64,000 nt of DNA from Dehalococcoidia bacterium (GCA_022827945.1 JAJEIT010000072.1:1-64000); one strand, 5' to 3'; shown: positions 52,276-61,563, counted from the stretch's first letter. A program made the numbers and translations. Notes: a model not told the origin generated them from the letters alone.

Positions 52276-53727
52276 CTATTCGTCCGACCCCATGATGCAC
52301 TCTTCGTGGACCTCACTCGGGATCACCTGGCCCGACGCCACGCCATGATCGTGCAGGCATTGAACTTGCTCCTCGGTGAGCACGATCCTCTCGCCCGCAA
52401 CCCCACCCGCACTCTCACCGAATTCGCCTGACTCGATGCACTTCTCGCGGACCTCACTGGGGATCACCTGGCCCGAGCCCACGCCATGGTCGTGCAGGCA
52501 TTGAACTTGCTCCTTCGTGAGCACGATTGGCTCGCGCGCACCTCCAACCGCGCCCTCACCGAAAACCGACTCCTCGCTGGCAGCCGCCGTGGCGGCCCGC
52601 TCGGCGGCTGCCATCAAGCTGTTGTCACGGTCGTAGGCTGCGCGGGCGTCGGCCACGAGCTGCGCCACGTGGGCTTCGGTAACTCCCAGGTGCTCAATGA
52701 GAACCTCCGCTGGGAACTTGCCGCCCTGGACCGCCACGTCGACGCCCGTAGCTCCCAGCAGGTCCAGCGTCCGCAGGACTGCGGCGCCCGATGCATAGAA
52801 CCGCGTCAAGCCGAAGTACTGCTTCACCGACACCTGTACCTCGGGGCGTTGCTGTGGGTCGCCGAAGAGGCCCCACTCGTAGTTCCCTGCATGGTGGAAG
52901 AAGCGAGTGTCGTCGCCGGCCATGCGGTGTTCGAGGTAGCGGGCAGTCCCTTCGATCCGTTCCTGGTCGTTGTCATGCGCCACCCGGTTGTCGGCACCGA
53001 GCCGGGCCATGCGGAGCGCGGCGAAGCGGCGGGCCGCCGTTTCGCGGATGCCCGCGTCCCCGGTTGTGATGGCTTCCCTGAGTGCGCGATCTTCCAGAAT
53101 CGCCAGCGCGATGTTCTCGGCGGTGAAGGGGTAGTTCTCAAAGTCCTGCCCGGTGGCAAAGCCTCTGAACTCCACGATCTGATGGCGGTGGAACAGTTCG
53201 TGCATGAACGTGGCTGTCCACACGAAGCTGAAAGGCTCGAAGTACTCTTCGCCGCCGCCGGCGATCATGACGAACGTGGCGACGCCCGCCAGTCCGGTGT
53301 CCAGATCGAAGCGCGGGATCGTGGCGATTCGCTCCCCAACGTCAGCGTTCAGATCGGTGAAGTAGTGCAGCGACCTGAAAGGTGTGCCCTCCACGCTGAG
53401 TGGCGTCGGCTCACCTATCGTTTCGGGGGACGGGAAGTTGATGGCCAGCGCGGACGCGAACTCCTCTTCGGGGGTTCGGTACACGGCGAGCGCGGGGTAT
53501 GCACCGGGGTCGAAGCCGGCCCAGACACCCGTGGCTCCGGTGTAGGCCGTTGCGAGGTTGGCGATGACTTCCTCGGTCCACTCACCCGCCGCGGCTGGCG
53601 GGGACGCCGTCCCCGCAGGTGTGGGAGTTGACGTGGGGGCATCGCCGCCGCAAGCGGACGCGGCCAGGCCCACCGCCACCAAGGCTGCCACCAGAGTTGC
53701 GCGGGCAAGGTTCGTGATGAGCGTCAT
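52276..53727 (-). CDS. Gluzincin-type metalloprotease lipoprotein with C-terminal tandem repeat
   Basis: A 483-residue lipoprotein (ASAC lipobox, Cys26) with a T/P linker. The zinc helix HELFHRH is at residues 176-182, and Glu259 in RIEGTARYLEH is placed like the third zinc ligand of gluzincins. The last 90 residues are two copies of a unit with EQVQCLHDHGV-SGQVIPSEV and a terminal cysteine, about 47 residues apart. The repeat may bind metal, cell wall or a partner. Substrate unknown. Confidence 0.72.
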   Translation of the reverse strand: MTLITNLARATLVAALVAVGLAASACGGDAPTSTPTPAGTASPPAAAGEWTEEVIANLATAYTGATGVWAGFDPGAYPALAVYRTPEEEFASALAINFPSPETIGEPTPLSVEGTPFRSLHYFTDLNADVGERIATIPRFDLDTGLAGVATFVMIAGGGEEYFEPFSFVWTATFMHELFHRHQIVEFRGFATGQDFENYPFTAENIALAILEDRALREAITTGDAGIRETAARRFAALRMARLGADNRVAHDNDQERIEGTARYLEHRMAGDDTRFFHHAGNYEWGLFGDPQQRPEVQVSVKQYFGLTRFYASGAAVLRTLDLLGATGVDVAVQGGKFPAEVLIEHLGVTEAHVAQLVADARAAYDRDNSLMAAAERAATAAASEESVFGEGAVGGAREPIVLTKEQVQCLHDHGVGSGQVIPSEVREKCIESGEFGESAGGVAGERIVLTEEQVQCLHDHGVASGQVIPSEVHEECIMGSDE

Positions 53728-53837
53728 CTCTGCCGCCTCATCGTGGTGCCTTCTCTGCCAGCGCTTCCCGGTTCACTGCCGACTGAACGTAGCAGAGGGG
53801 TTGCGGGGAACCCATGGCTCCGCACCGCAGCCGCCCT

Positions 53838-54008
53838 CTAGGGACCGCCTCCATGAATCCCGCGGTGCCGTACGAGCTCGCGTTCCACCTCCATCTCCCT
53901 CTGCAACTGCTTCCGCACCACCTCGCGGTCCTCAGCCGTCGCTGGCTCCTTGCCGTCCACCAGCACGCGGTTCTGCCTGTGCAACAACCGCTTCCAGGAG
54001 AACTTCAC
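53838..54008 (-). CDS. Small basic helical protein
   Basis: A 56-residue protein from a GTG start seven bases after GGGGAGGA: VKFSWKRLLHRQNRVLVDGKE, then a charged helix REVVRKQLQREMEVERELVRH. The strong Shine-Dalgarno site is the main evidence. Function unknown. Confidence 0.5.
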   Translation of the reverse strand: MKFSWKRLLHRQNRVLVDGKEPATAEDREVVRKQLQREMEVERELVRHRGIHGGGP

Positions 54009-54086
54009 GACGGTATCCTCCCCACGCGGGTTCAACGCCCCCACCTTACAAGACCGGGCAACCGATGGGCCGTGCGTGCGCGAGCT

Positions 54087-55391
54087 CTAGAAGATCGGGT
54101 TGACGATGATCGCCTGCTCTCGCTCCGGCCCCACCGAGATCAGGTCCACCGGAACCCCCAGCAGCGACTCCACGCGCCGGATGTACACCTGCGCCTCCGC
54201 GGGCAGGTCGTCGAACGTGCGCACGCCCGAGGTCGGCGCGTCCCAACCCGGAAGCTCCTCGTAGACCGGCTTCGCCTTTCGCAGCGCCGAGGCACTCGCC
54301 GGCATCGTCTTCACGATCTCGCCGTCGATCTCGTAGGCCGTGCACAGCTTCAGCGCCGGCAGCCCGTCGAGCACGTCGAGCCGGGTCAGCGCCAGCGCCG
54401 AGAGCCCGTTGAAACGCACCGAGTAGCGCGCCGCCACCGTGTCCAGCCAGCCGATACGCCGCGGACGGCCCGTCGTGGTTCCGTACTCCCCGCGCCCGAA
54501 CTCCTTGCCGTGGTCGCGCAGCTTGTCGGCCATCTCCCCGAACAGCTCCGTCGGGAAGGGCCCGTTGCCGACCCGCGTGCAGTAGCTCTTGAACACGCCC
54601 ACCGCCCGCTGCACGTTCGTTGGCCCGATGCCGATGCCCAGGGTCGCCCCGCCCGCGGTGCTGCTCGGCACGCTCGAAGTCACGTACTCGTAGGTTCCGT
54701 GGTCGAGGTCCAGCAGCGAGCCCTGCGCGCCCTCGAGCAGCACGTATTCGCCCGCGTGCAGCGCCTCGGTCACGATCGCCTGCGTATCCGCGACGAACGG
54801 CTGCAGCCGCCGGCCGTATTCTGTGTACTCCTCGAAACAGGCATCGAAGTCGATCGGCTCACCGCCGTAGACGCCCGTGATCACGCGGTTCTGGTAGTCC
54901 ACCACCGACCGCATGCGCGACAGCAGGTCCTCGGGCTCCAGCAGGTCGATGATGCGAATGCCGCGCCGCGCTACCTTGTCGGTGAAGCACGGCCCGATGC
55001 CCTTCCCCGTCGTCCCGATGGCCCCGGCGCCGAGCCGCTCCTCTTCGAGCAGGTCGATGAGCCGGTGCCAGGGCATGACCACCTGCGCCCGGGCGCTCAC
55101 CGCCAGCTTGCTCGTGTCGATGCCCCGAGACTCCAGCTGCGAGATCTCGCCCAGCAGCACCTCCGGGTCGACGGCGACGCCGTTCCCGATAACGCACGTC
55201 TTTTCCGGGTAGAAGATGCCCGCCGGCACGAGGTGCAGCTTGAACTCGCCAAGCTCGTTCACGATCGTGTGCCCGGCGTTGTTCCCCGCCGAGTACCGCG
55301 CGACGACACGTGCCTTTCGGGCCAGCAGGTCGACGATGCGGCCCTTGCCCTCGTCGCCCCACTGCCCACCAACAACCACAACAGCCGGCAT
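54087..55391 (-). CDS. purA: Adenylosuccinate synthetase
   Basis: A 434-residue PurA, joining IMP and aspartate with GTP. The N-terminal GTP loop is GGQWGDEGKG (residues 8-17), catalytic GNNAGHTI, then VMPWHRLID, IGTTGKGIGPCFTDK and the TTGRPRRIGWLD C-terminal half. Purine gene, not linked to purF at 44 kb; a terminator-like hairpin separates it from the HEPN/MNT pair. Confidence 0.95.
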   Translation of the reverse strand: MPAVVVVGGQWGDEGKGRIVDLLARKARVVARYSAGNNAGHTIVNELGEFKLHLVPAGIFYPEKTCVIGNGVAVDPEVLLGEISQLESRGIDTSKLAVSARAQVVMPWHRLIDLLEEERLGAGAIGTTGKGIGPCFTDKVARRGIRIIDLLEPEDLLSRMRSVVDYQNRVITGVYGGEPIDFDACFEEYTEYGRRLQPFVADTQAIVTEALHAGEYVLLEGAQGSLLDLDHGTYEYVTSSVPSSTAGGATLGIGIGPTNVQRAVGVFKSYCTRVGNGPFPTELFGEMADKLRDHGKEFGRGEYGTTTGRPRRIGWLDTVAARYSVRFNGLSALALTRLDVLDGLPALKLCTAYEIDGEIVKTMPASASALRKAKPVYEELPGWDAPTSGVRTFDDLPAEAQVYIRRVESLLGVPVDLISVGPEREQAIIVNPIF

Positions 55392-55452
55392 GGTGGACTC
55401 GCTCCGGGCGCTCCCTCTTATCGGAAGCCGGCCCGTTCAGAAAGTGTACAGC

Positions 55453-55471
55453 CTCGCGCGGGAGGCGCGAG
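55453..55471 (-). terminator. Hairpin between the HEPN gene and purA
   Basis: CTCGCGC and GCGCGAG pair with a five-base loop 19 bases past the HEPN stop. No U-run, so a weak terminator call. Confidence 0.4.
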
Positions 55472-55489
55472 CGCTACTGGGTTGGGCGT

Positions 55490-55831
55490 TCAGTCCTCGG
55501 CCAGCAGGGTCTCGACCTCACGGACGAGAGTCGGCAACTCCTCGGTGACGGCCTGCCAGACCAACCGGCTATCGACGAAGGTGTATCCGTGAACAAGGAC
55601 GTTGCGGAAAGCGATGATTCGACCGGAATCGGTAATGCGGTCGGCCGTGACCTCGTCGCGACGAGCCAACTGCGACATGGCTTCGCCAATGATGGTGAAC
55701 TCTCGCTCGATGGCGGCGCGCAACATCGGTTCACGCATGTAGTCCGCGAACGTCTTGTCCGCAGAGAACTCTCCGATCAGGCGGGCCGCTTTCTGCATGT
55801 CGAAGAGGTACTTTTTCGACTCAGGCCGCAT
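55490..55831 (-). CDS. HepT-like HEPN ribonuclease toxin
   Basis: A 113-residue HEPN-domain protein with the catalytic RNVLVHGY (Arg76, His81, Tyr83) typical of HepT toxins. It overlaps the upstream MNT nucleotidyltransferase by 11 bases. In characterised pairs, the MNT protein AMPylates the HEPN tyrosine and blocks its RNase activity; that may apply here. Confidence 0.9.
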   Translation of the reverse strand: MRPESKKYLFDMQKAARLIGEFSADKTFADYMREPMLRAAIEREFTIIGEAMSQLARRDEVTADRITDSGRIIAFRNVLVHGYTFVDSRLVWQAVTEELPTLVREVETLLAED

Positions 55832-56141
55832 AGACCGGCGTCCTGGACTCCTCCACCGACTCCCGGAAGTAGGGGTTGTCGATGGTCGACTCTACAACCA
55901 GGTCGATGGGGCGCCCGAACATCTCCTCGAGCCCTTCCAGCAGGCCGAAGTAGGCGTTCGCGTAGACCCGGTGTGAGTCCGTCGGCTGGAACTCCACCAG
56001 AAAGTCGAGGTCGCTCTCGCCGGGGCGGTAGGCGCCGGTGGCAGCCGACCCGAACAGGTCGAGGCGCTGGACACGATGAAGCCGGCAGAGGCTCTCAAGC
56101 TCCGCTGCGCGCTCGGCGACGGCGGGGGCGATCACGACCAT
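55821..56141 (-). CDS. MNT-type nucleotidyltransferase antitoxin
   Basis: A 106-residue minimal nucleotidyltransferase: DLFGSAATGAY (residues 28-38) and ESDLDFLVEF (42-51) give the GSX10DXD motif. Encoded just before HepT with an 11-base overlap, as in MntA-HepT modules. Confidence 0.9.
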   Translation of the reverse strand: MVVIAPAVAERAAELESLCRLHRVQRLDLFGSAATGAYRPGESDLDFLVEFQPTDSHRVYANAYFGLLEGLEEMFGRPIDLVVESTIDNPYFRESVEESRTPVYAA

Positions 56142-56233
56142 GACTGCGTTTCAGTATGGGCAGCCCCACAACCCCCCGCAATCTTGATGTTCCGCCCTCG
56201 CCTCCCCGCTGCCCGGCACGGTAGAGTGCCGTC

Positions 56234-56455
56234 GTGGCTGTCGTCGACATCCCCGCTCCCATGTCCGGTTCCGTGTTCGAGGTGCTGGTGAGCGCCGGCG
56301 CCTCCGTGAGCGCGGGTCAGGAAGTGATCGTGCTGGAGTCCATGAAGATGGAGATTCCGGTTGAGAGCCCCGAGGCCGGCGTCGTCGCCGAGGTGCTCGT
56401 CTCCCCCGAGGAGACCGTCGAGGAAGGCCAGACACTCGTTCGCGTCGAGTCCTAG
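56234..56455 (+). CDS. Biotinyl/lipoyl-attachment carrier protein
   Basis: A 73-residue stand-alone biotinyl domain: the biotinylation motif ESMKMEI with Lys38, then VAEVLVSPEETVEEGQTLV. It may serve as biotin carboxyl carrier of an acyl-CoA carboxylase or as a lipoyl carrier. GTG start six bases after TAGAGT, so probably leaderless. Tail overlap of four bases with the next gene. Confidence 0.9.
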   Translation: MAVVDIPAPMSGSVFEVLVSAGASVSAGQEVIVLESMKMEIPVESPEAGVVAEVLVSPEETVEEGQTLVRVES

Positions 56456-56973
56456 CCCGCTTCCTCGCGGCTGCGTTCCTCCAGGAACCGTCCCCACAGT
56501 TCGTCGCGCTTGCGCGAGCCCCGCAGGTACCCCACCTGCCCGCAGATGAGCGGCCCGAAGAGCTGCGCCAGCAGGTACCCGCCGCCGATGAGCGCCAGGA
56601 ACGCGATGCCCAGCGCGATGCTGCGGTTCCCCACCAGGTCTGTTCCGTACACCACCAGCGCCACGAACACGCCCGCCGCGATCAGCAACCCGATCATCGC
56701 GCCGCCGTACACCCAGCGCTCCTCCGTCCGCTTCTTCTCGCGGTAGATGATGAGCGCTTCCCGCGGCACCTTGTCGACCGTCGGAAGGTCCCCCGTCGCC
56801 GTGCTGCAGTAGGGGCAGCGCTCGATGTCGCGCGCCAACCGCGCGTAGCAGAACCCGCAGAAGCGACCCGAGTTCGGTATCCGGCGGTCGAGGATTTCGT
56901 CCATCCGGTCCTGCAACCGCTGGACGTACGGGTAGGGCGAGACGTACCCCGCGACCTCCTGCGTTTCCGCCAC
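56452..56973 (-). CDS. Zinc-ribbon membrane protein
   Basis: A 173-residue protein with a zinc ribbon (CGFC near residue 39 and CPYC about 15 residues later) followed by two to three membrane helices (about 88-110 and 118-145). The ribbon is cytoplasmic by charge. Sixteen bases after a PEP-mobile-domain gene, so co-transcribed. Function unknown. Confidence 0.78.
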   Translation of the reverse strand: MAETQEVAGYVSPYPYVQRLQDRMDEILDRRIPNSGRFCGFCYARLARDIERCPYCSTATGDLPTVDKVPREALIIYREKKRTEERWVYGGAMIGLLIAAGVFVALVVYGTDLVGNRSIALGIAFLALIGGGYLLAQLFGPLICGQVGYLRGSRKRDELWGRFLEERSREEAG

Positions 56974-56989
56974 CGTCTCCTCCGGGCGG

Positions 56990-58546
56990 TCAGTCCGGGT
57001 GAATCCGCACGGTCCCCGCGGCTCCGTCGACCGTGACCGTCGCCCCGTCGGGGATGCGCTGCGTGCCCGACTCCGTGCCGGTCACGCAGGGGATGCCGTA
57101 CTCGCGCGCCTCGATGGCGGCGTGCGAGAGCACCCCGCCCTGGTTCGTCACGATCGCCGCCGCCGTGGTGAACACGGGCATCCATGAGGGCGCCGTGAAC
57201 GGGCAGACGAGGATGTCGCCCGGCTCCAGCGCTTCCGCCTCCTCGAGGCTGAAGACGACCCTTGCCCGTCCCGTCACGACGCCGTGGCTGGCGCCCTTGC
57301 CGTTCAGCAGCATCGGGTCGTCGCTGGGCTTCGGCGGTCCCCCGAACATGAGCGCGATCGGATTCGGCGGGCCACCCGCGGGCGGTGGCGCCGGCGGCGG
57401 ACCGAGGGTGAGGGGAGGGGCGAGGTCCGCCCACGAGGCGAGCTCGGCCTTCCGTTCCTCGATCGTCTCCAGCATCGCCCCCGAAGGGTTCGCGGCGAGC
57501 GGGGCCAGCTCCGCCAGCCGCAGGTGGAACACGTCCTCGGGCGCCGCCAGCGCTCCGGCGGTTGTGAGCTTGGTCCCCAGCGCGAGGCACGCCGGTCGGA
57601 GCGCCCCCACGCAGTTCTGCTGCCAGTGCGCGCGCCCCTCGATCACGAACACGTAGTCGGCCGCCCCTTCGACCAGCTCCCGGAACCGTTCCCGGTCGCT
57701 GTCGTCCGAAAGGGCCGCTTCGCAGCGCGCGACGGTGTCGGCCCGTTCTGCCGCCGAGCGTGCGTGCGCCGACACCGGCGCCCGCGAGGGGTCGGCCACG
57801 TATCCCGCCAGCAGGCGAAGCGCCGCCCCCGGCTCCTCCCGCCACGTCGGCGTGTGCAGCTCCCACCACGTCTGCGAGCCGTGTCCGTAGTCCTCGAGGT
57901 ACGCGTCGAACGCTTGCCCGAACGCGTCGCCGCCCTCCGCCGCCCGCGCCTCCGCAAGGTCGCCCGCGCCGACCGCCTCCAGCAGCGCCGGCGATGCCTG
58001 CGCCAGCGGCGCCAGCGCCTCCAGCTTCAGCCCCCGCGCCGCCGACTCGTTGTCGACTCCCTGCACGAGCGCCGCCACCAGGCGGTCGCGGTCGCCCATG
58101 GATCCCAGCTTCTCGCCGCAGAAGACCATCAGGGCGCTGGCCGGGGCCGCGATGATCATGAGCGGCTGCATCGTGTACGCGAACCCCCGCGCCGCCTCCG
58201 CCACGTAGCCGGGAAGCGCCTGCGCCAGCTCCTCGATCGGCCAGGGCCCGTAATCCTCCGACCACAGCCCTTCGCAGATCTCGCGGACGCGCGGCAGCGC
58301 GTGCTGCTCCCATGCCTCCCGGCCGTCGTTCGACGGCGGCGGGTCGAGCGCCGCTGCGGGCTGCCCCGTCCCCCCACCGAGGAAGGTGTACCCGTTGAGG
58401 TGAATCGCCCGCCCGCCGAAGGCCAGCATGAACGTCTCGAACATCTCCTGCGCGAGGGGCGGCAGCGGCCGCAGCACATGCGGGATGAGGCGCAGGGACA
58501 CCTCTTCCATGCCGGGCGGGGGCGCGAAGGTCTCGGTGGTTGTCAT
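56990..58546 (-). CDS. PEP-utilizing-enzyme mobile-domain protein without ATP-grasp domain
   Basis: A 518-residue protein. The C-terminal 100 residues (GVVTGRARVVFSLEEAEALEPGDILV, GGVLSHAAIEAREYGIPCV) match the phosphohistidine swivelling domain of PEP synthases and rifampin phosphotransferases, with the catalytic His in SHAAI. The N-terminal 400 residues are helical and lack an ATP-grasp nucleotide domain. The start is the ATG giving MTTTETF; a proline-rich segment (about 410-425) joins the halves. Possible carrier or orphan half of a two-component kinase; reaction unknown. Confidence 0.78.
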   Translation of the reverse strand: MTTTETFAPPPGMEEVSLRLIPHVLRPLPPLAQEMFETFMLAFGGRAIHLNGYTFLGGGTGQPAAALDPPPSNDGREAWEQHALPRVREICEGLWSEDYGPWPIEELAQALPGYVAEAARGFAYTMQPLMIIAAPASALMVFCGEKLGSMGDRDRLVAALVQGVDNESAARGLKLEALAPLAQASPALLEAVGAGDLAEARAAEGGDAFGQAFDAYLEDYGHGSQTWWELHTPTWREEPGAALRLLAGYVADPSRAPVSAHARSAAERADTVARCEAALSDDSDRERFRELVEGAADYVFVIEGRAHWQQNCVGALRPACLALGTKLTTAGALAAPEDVFHLRLAELAPLAANPSGAMLETIEERKAELASWADLAPPLTLGPPPAPPPAGGPPNPIALMFGGPPKPSDDPMLLNGKGASHGVVTGRARVVFSLEEAEALEPGDILVCPFTAPSWMPVFTTAAAIVTNQGGVLSHAAIEAREYGIPCVTGTESGTQRIPDGATVTVDGAAGTVRIHPD

Positions 58547-58616
58547 GGGAACTCCGGGGCGCGGGGTTCCGGCATTGTACGGGCGCGCCTTCCGAAGGGC
58601 CCCGGACCCTTCGTCC

Positions 58617-59036
58617 CTAGCCGAGTCCCAGTGCCCTTGCCCGCTGGTGGTCGACCTTTGTGCAGCGGTCCTGCGTCGCGACCAGTCCCGCCTCCAGCGC
58701 CCGCTCGATTGCCGCATCGTTCCTGATGCCCAGCTGCAGCCACACGGTCCCTGCCCCTATCGCGATCGCGTCATCGACGAACGGCCCGGTCCGATCCGGC
58801 CGCACGAACACGTCGACGAGGTCCACGTGCTCGGGGATGTCGCGAAGGCTCGCGTAGGCCCGTTCGCCCAGCACCTCGTCCGCGGGCTGCTGCACCGGCA
58901 CGGGGATGATCCGGTATCCCTCCGACTGCAGGTACGCCGCCACCTCGTACGCCGGGCGGAACGTTCGCGAATCGAGGCCCACCACCGCGATCGTCTTCGC
59001 TCCCAGCAGGGCGTCGAGCACGGGGTCGCTACTCAT
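58617..59036 (-). CDS. CoA-binding domain protein (YccU-like)
   Basis: A 139-residue Rossmann-fold CoA-binding protein: AKTIAVVGLDSRTFRPAYEVAAYLQSEGYRIIPV at the N-terminus, VDVFVRPDRTG and WLQLGI, with DRCTKVDH near the C-terminus. Such small proteins are related to the CoA-binding part of succinyl-CoA synthetases. Overlaps the upstream membrane-protein gene by eight bases. Confidence 0.88.
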   Translation of the reverse strand: MSSDPVLDALLGAKTIAVVGLDSRTFRPAYEVAAYLQSEGYRIIPVPVQQPADEVLGERAYASLRDIPEHVDLVDVFVRPDRTGPFVDDAIAIGAGTVWLQLGIRNDAAIERALEAGLVATQDRCTKVDHQRARALGLG

Positions 59037-59706
59037 CGGGCGTGCCTCCGGCCGCTTCTTCCTCGCTCAGCTCGACGAGCTCCCAGCCCTCCGGCAGCTT
59101 CACCTCGGCCCCCGTCAGGTTGGCGACGGCGGTCGCGACCGCCATGGTGCGGTCCATCCCGTCCGTCTGGTCCCCGGCGGGAACCGGCACCTGCGCCAGG
59201 GTCAGCCGCTTCCCCGACTGCTTCACCAGCACCAGCGCGAACTGCCGCAGCGTGTCCGTCTCCTCGCGCCAGCGATCCGGTGCGTCCCCCTCGATCGTGA
59301 TCGCGAGGTGGTCGATCTTCGCGAACGGCACCAGCTCGCGCGTCCCCACGCCCATCCCCAGGTACCCCTGCTGCCACGTCGCCGAACCTTTGCGCCCATC
59401 GACGACCACGTCCGCCCCCATGACCGCCGTCACCAGCGCCATCATGGAGATGGGGAAGGCGATGAGCGCGAACAGCAGGAGCGCCACCAGCAGGCCGAAG
59501 TGCAGGTCGCCGGCCTCGATCGCGATCAGCGCTCCCGCTCCCCCGCCCAGCGCTACCCCCAGCAGCGGGAGCAGGACCGTGCTCCGGGCGCTCCGGATCT
59601 CCACCCGATCGTTGCCGATGAGCGCCACCGATCGGTGCAGCAGCACCTCGTACCGCCCGTCCCGGCGGCGCGCGGCCACATGGCTCGGAAGAGCGGCGTC
59701 GACCAT
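59029..59706 (-). CDS. Membrane protein of unknown function
   Basis: A 225-residue protein with two membrane helices in the middle (about residues 44-65 and 70-95) between a beta-rich N-terminal part and a hydrophilic C-terminal domain. TACGCT lies six bases before the ATG with no Shine-Dalgarno site. Probably co-transcribed with the CoA-binding gene (eight-base overlap). Confidence 0.68.
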   Translation of the reverse strand: MVDAALPSHVAARRRDGRYEVLLHRSVALIGNDRVEIRSARSTVLLPLLGVALGGGAGALIAIEAGDLHFGLLVALLLFALIAFPISMMALVTAVMGADVVVDGRKGSATWQQGYLGMGVGTRELVPFAKIDHLAITIEGDAPDRWREETDTLRQFALVLVKQSGKRLTLAQVPVPAGDQTDGMDRTMAVATAVANLTGAEVKLPEGWELVELSEEEAAGGTPDE

Positions 59707-59784
59707 GCGGGAAGCGTAGCAGGGAGGCGCTCGGGGTGCGCCGCCGCTCGCGGGTGATCGGGCGTGCCTGTACGCTTATTGACA

Positions 59785-61044
59785 ATGAACGAGCTGCTGC
59801 GCTCGCGCACCCGTGTTGTCGTGACGGGCCTTGGAGCGGTAACCCCGGCTGGCACGAACGTGCCCGATTTCTGGGACAACATGCTGGAGGGTCGCTCCGG
59901 CATCGATCACATCACCTTCTTCGACACGACCGAGTTCCCCTGCAAGTTCGCCGGCGAGATCCCCGAGTTCGTTCCCGCCGAGTTCATGGACCGCAAGGCG
60001 GCCCGCCGCATGGGCCGCTTCTCGCAGCTGATGGTGGCCGCCGCCCGCGAGGCCATCCACGACGGCTCCCTCGACCTGGAGTCGCAGGACCTCAACCGGA
60101 TTGGCGTCCTCGTCGGCAACGGCGGCGGTGGCTACCCCGGCATCCAGGAGGCCGCCCACACGCTCTTCGAGCGTGGCGGCATGCGCATCGACCCCTTCTT
60201 CTTCTCGAAGCAGCTCGCCAACATGGCGGGCGCCCAGGTCGCGATGCAGTTCGGCCTTCGCGGCTACAACGGCACGATCGTCACGGCCTGCGCCGCGGGG
60301 ACCCAGGCCATCGGCGAGGCCGCCCTCATGATCCGCGGCGGCCGCGCCGACGTCGTCCTCGCGGGCGGCTGCGAGGCGGGCATCAGCGAGCTCGGCCTCG
60401 CCGGCTTCTGCGTCATGAAGGCCGTCACCAGCGCCGAGGGCGACCCCGTGAAGGCGAGCCGCCCCTTCGACGCCGAACGCGACGGCTTCGTCCCCTGCGA
60501 GGGGGCCGGCGCCATCCTCCTCGAGAGCGAGGAGCACGCCATTCGCCGCGGCGCCACCGTCTACGCCGAGCTCGCCGGCTTCGGCTGCACCTCCGATGCC
60601 TTCCACGTCGTCGCCCCTCCCGAGGGCGGCGAGGGCGCCGCCCGCGCCATGCAGGAAGCGCTCGACGACGCCGGAATGCACCCCGACGCAATCGGCTACA
60701 TCAACGCCCACGCCACGAGCACCCCCGCCGGCGACACCGCCGAGACCGACGCCATCAAGACCGTCTTCGGCGAGCGCGCCTACGACATCCCCATCAGCGC
60801 CACCAAGAGCCTCATCGGCCACGGCCTCGGGGCCAGCGGCGGCATGGAGACCGTCGCCGCCATCAAGACGCTGGAGACAGGGCTCGCGCACCCCACCATC
60901 AACCTCGAGAACCCGGACCCCACCTGCGACCTCGACTACATCCCCGAGGGCCAGCGCCGCGTCGACCCGCAGGTCATCATGAAGAACAGCTTCGGTTTCG
61001 GCGGCCAGAACAGCTGCCTCGTCCTCTCCCGCTACGAGCCGTAG
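59785..61044 (+). CDS. fabF: Beta-ketoacyl-ACP synthase II
   Basis: A 419-residue condensing enzyme of fatty-acid elongation. The active-site Cys169 is in VTACAAGTQAIGEA, the histidines in NAHATSTPAGD and KSLIGHGLGASGG, and the C-terminal loop is NSFGFGGQNSCLV. The start is the ATG giving MNELLRS; TACGCT eight bases upstream suggests a leaderless message. It stands alone, without acpP or fabD beside it. Confidence 0.94.
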   Translation: MNELLRSRTRVVVTGLGAVTPAGTNVPDFWDNMLEGRSGIDHITFFDTTEFPCKFAGEIPEFVPAEFMDRKAARRMGRFSQLMVAAAREAIHDGSLDLESQDLNRIGVLVGNGGGGYPGIQEAAHTLFERGGMRIDPFFFSKQLANMAGAQVAMQFGLRGYNGTIVTACAAGTQAIGEAALMIRGGRADVVLAGGCEAGISELGLAGFCVMKAVTSAEGDPVKASRPFDAERDGFVPCEGAGAILLESEEHAIRRGATVYAELAGFGCTSDAFHVVAPPEGGEGAARAMQEALDDAGMHPDAIGYINAHATSTPAGDTAETDAIKTVFGERAYDIPISATKSLIGHGLGASGGMETVAAIKTLETGLAHPTINLENPDPTCDLDYIPEGQRRVDPQVIMKNSFGFGGQNSCLVLSRYEP

Positions 61045-61053
61045 CGAGACGCG

Positions 61054-61518
61054 CTACTCGCTCGCGGCGGCCGCGCGCAACTCCGCGATGTCGAGCTTCT
61101 CCATCTCCAGCAGCGCTCCCATGACCCGCCCTGGGTTCTTCGCCATGATCTCTCCCAGCATGGCGGGGACGACCTGCCAGGAGACACCGAATCGGTCCTC
61201 CAGCCATCCGCACTGAGTAGTGGCCCCGCCCTCGGAGAGCCGGTCCCAGTAGTAGTCGATCTCCTCCTGCGTCTCGCAGGCCACGTTGAAGGAGATCGCC
61301 AGGGTGAAGGTGGCCTCCGCTCCGGCGTCGAAGGCCTCGAATCGTTGGCCTTCCAGCTCGAACTCCACCACTGCCCCTCCCTCCGCAGGGCCTACCGCGA
61401 TGGTCGACTCGGACAGGATCCGTGAGTTGGGGAAGACGGCCACGTAAAACTCGGCCGCCTCTCTGGCCCGACCGTTGAACCACATGGAGGGGCGTATCCG
61501 GGAACCCACGTGCGCCAC
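61054..61518 (-). CDS. PhnB/3-demethylubiquinone-methyltransferase-like VOC protein
   Basis: A 154-residue VOC-fold protein: RPSMWFNGRAREAAEFYVAVFPNSRI, then EGQRFEAFDAG, WLEDRFGVSWQVVP and the terminal AAMLEMEKLDI-like motif. Matches PhnB-type proteins, often annotated as 3-demethylubiquinone-9 3-methyltransferase-like, though no methyltransferase site is present. Function unproven. Confidence 0.86.
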   Translation of the reverse strand: MAHVGSRIRPSMWFNGRAREAAEFYVAVFPNSRILSESTIAVGPAEGGAVVEFELEGQRFEAFDAGAEATFTLAISFNVACETQEEIDYYWDRLSEGGATTQCGWLEDRFGVSWQVVPAMLGEIMAKNPGRVMGALLEMEKLDIAELRAAAASE

Positions 61519-61563
61519 TTGAACTCTCCCTGTTCAGCTTCAGGCCGAGGTGCTGCGTGCCCC

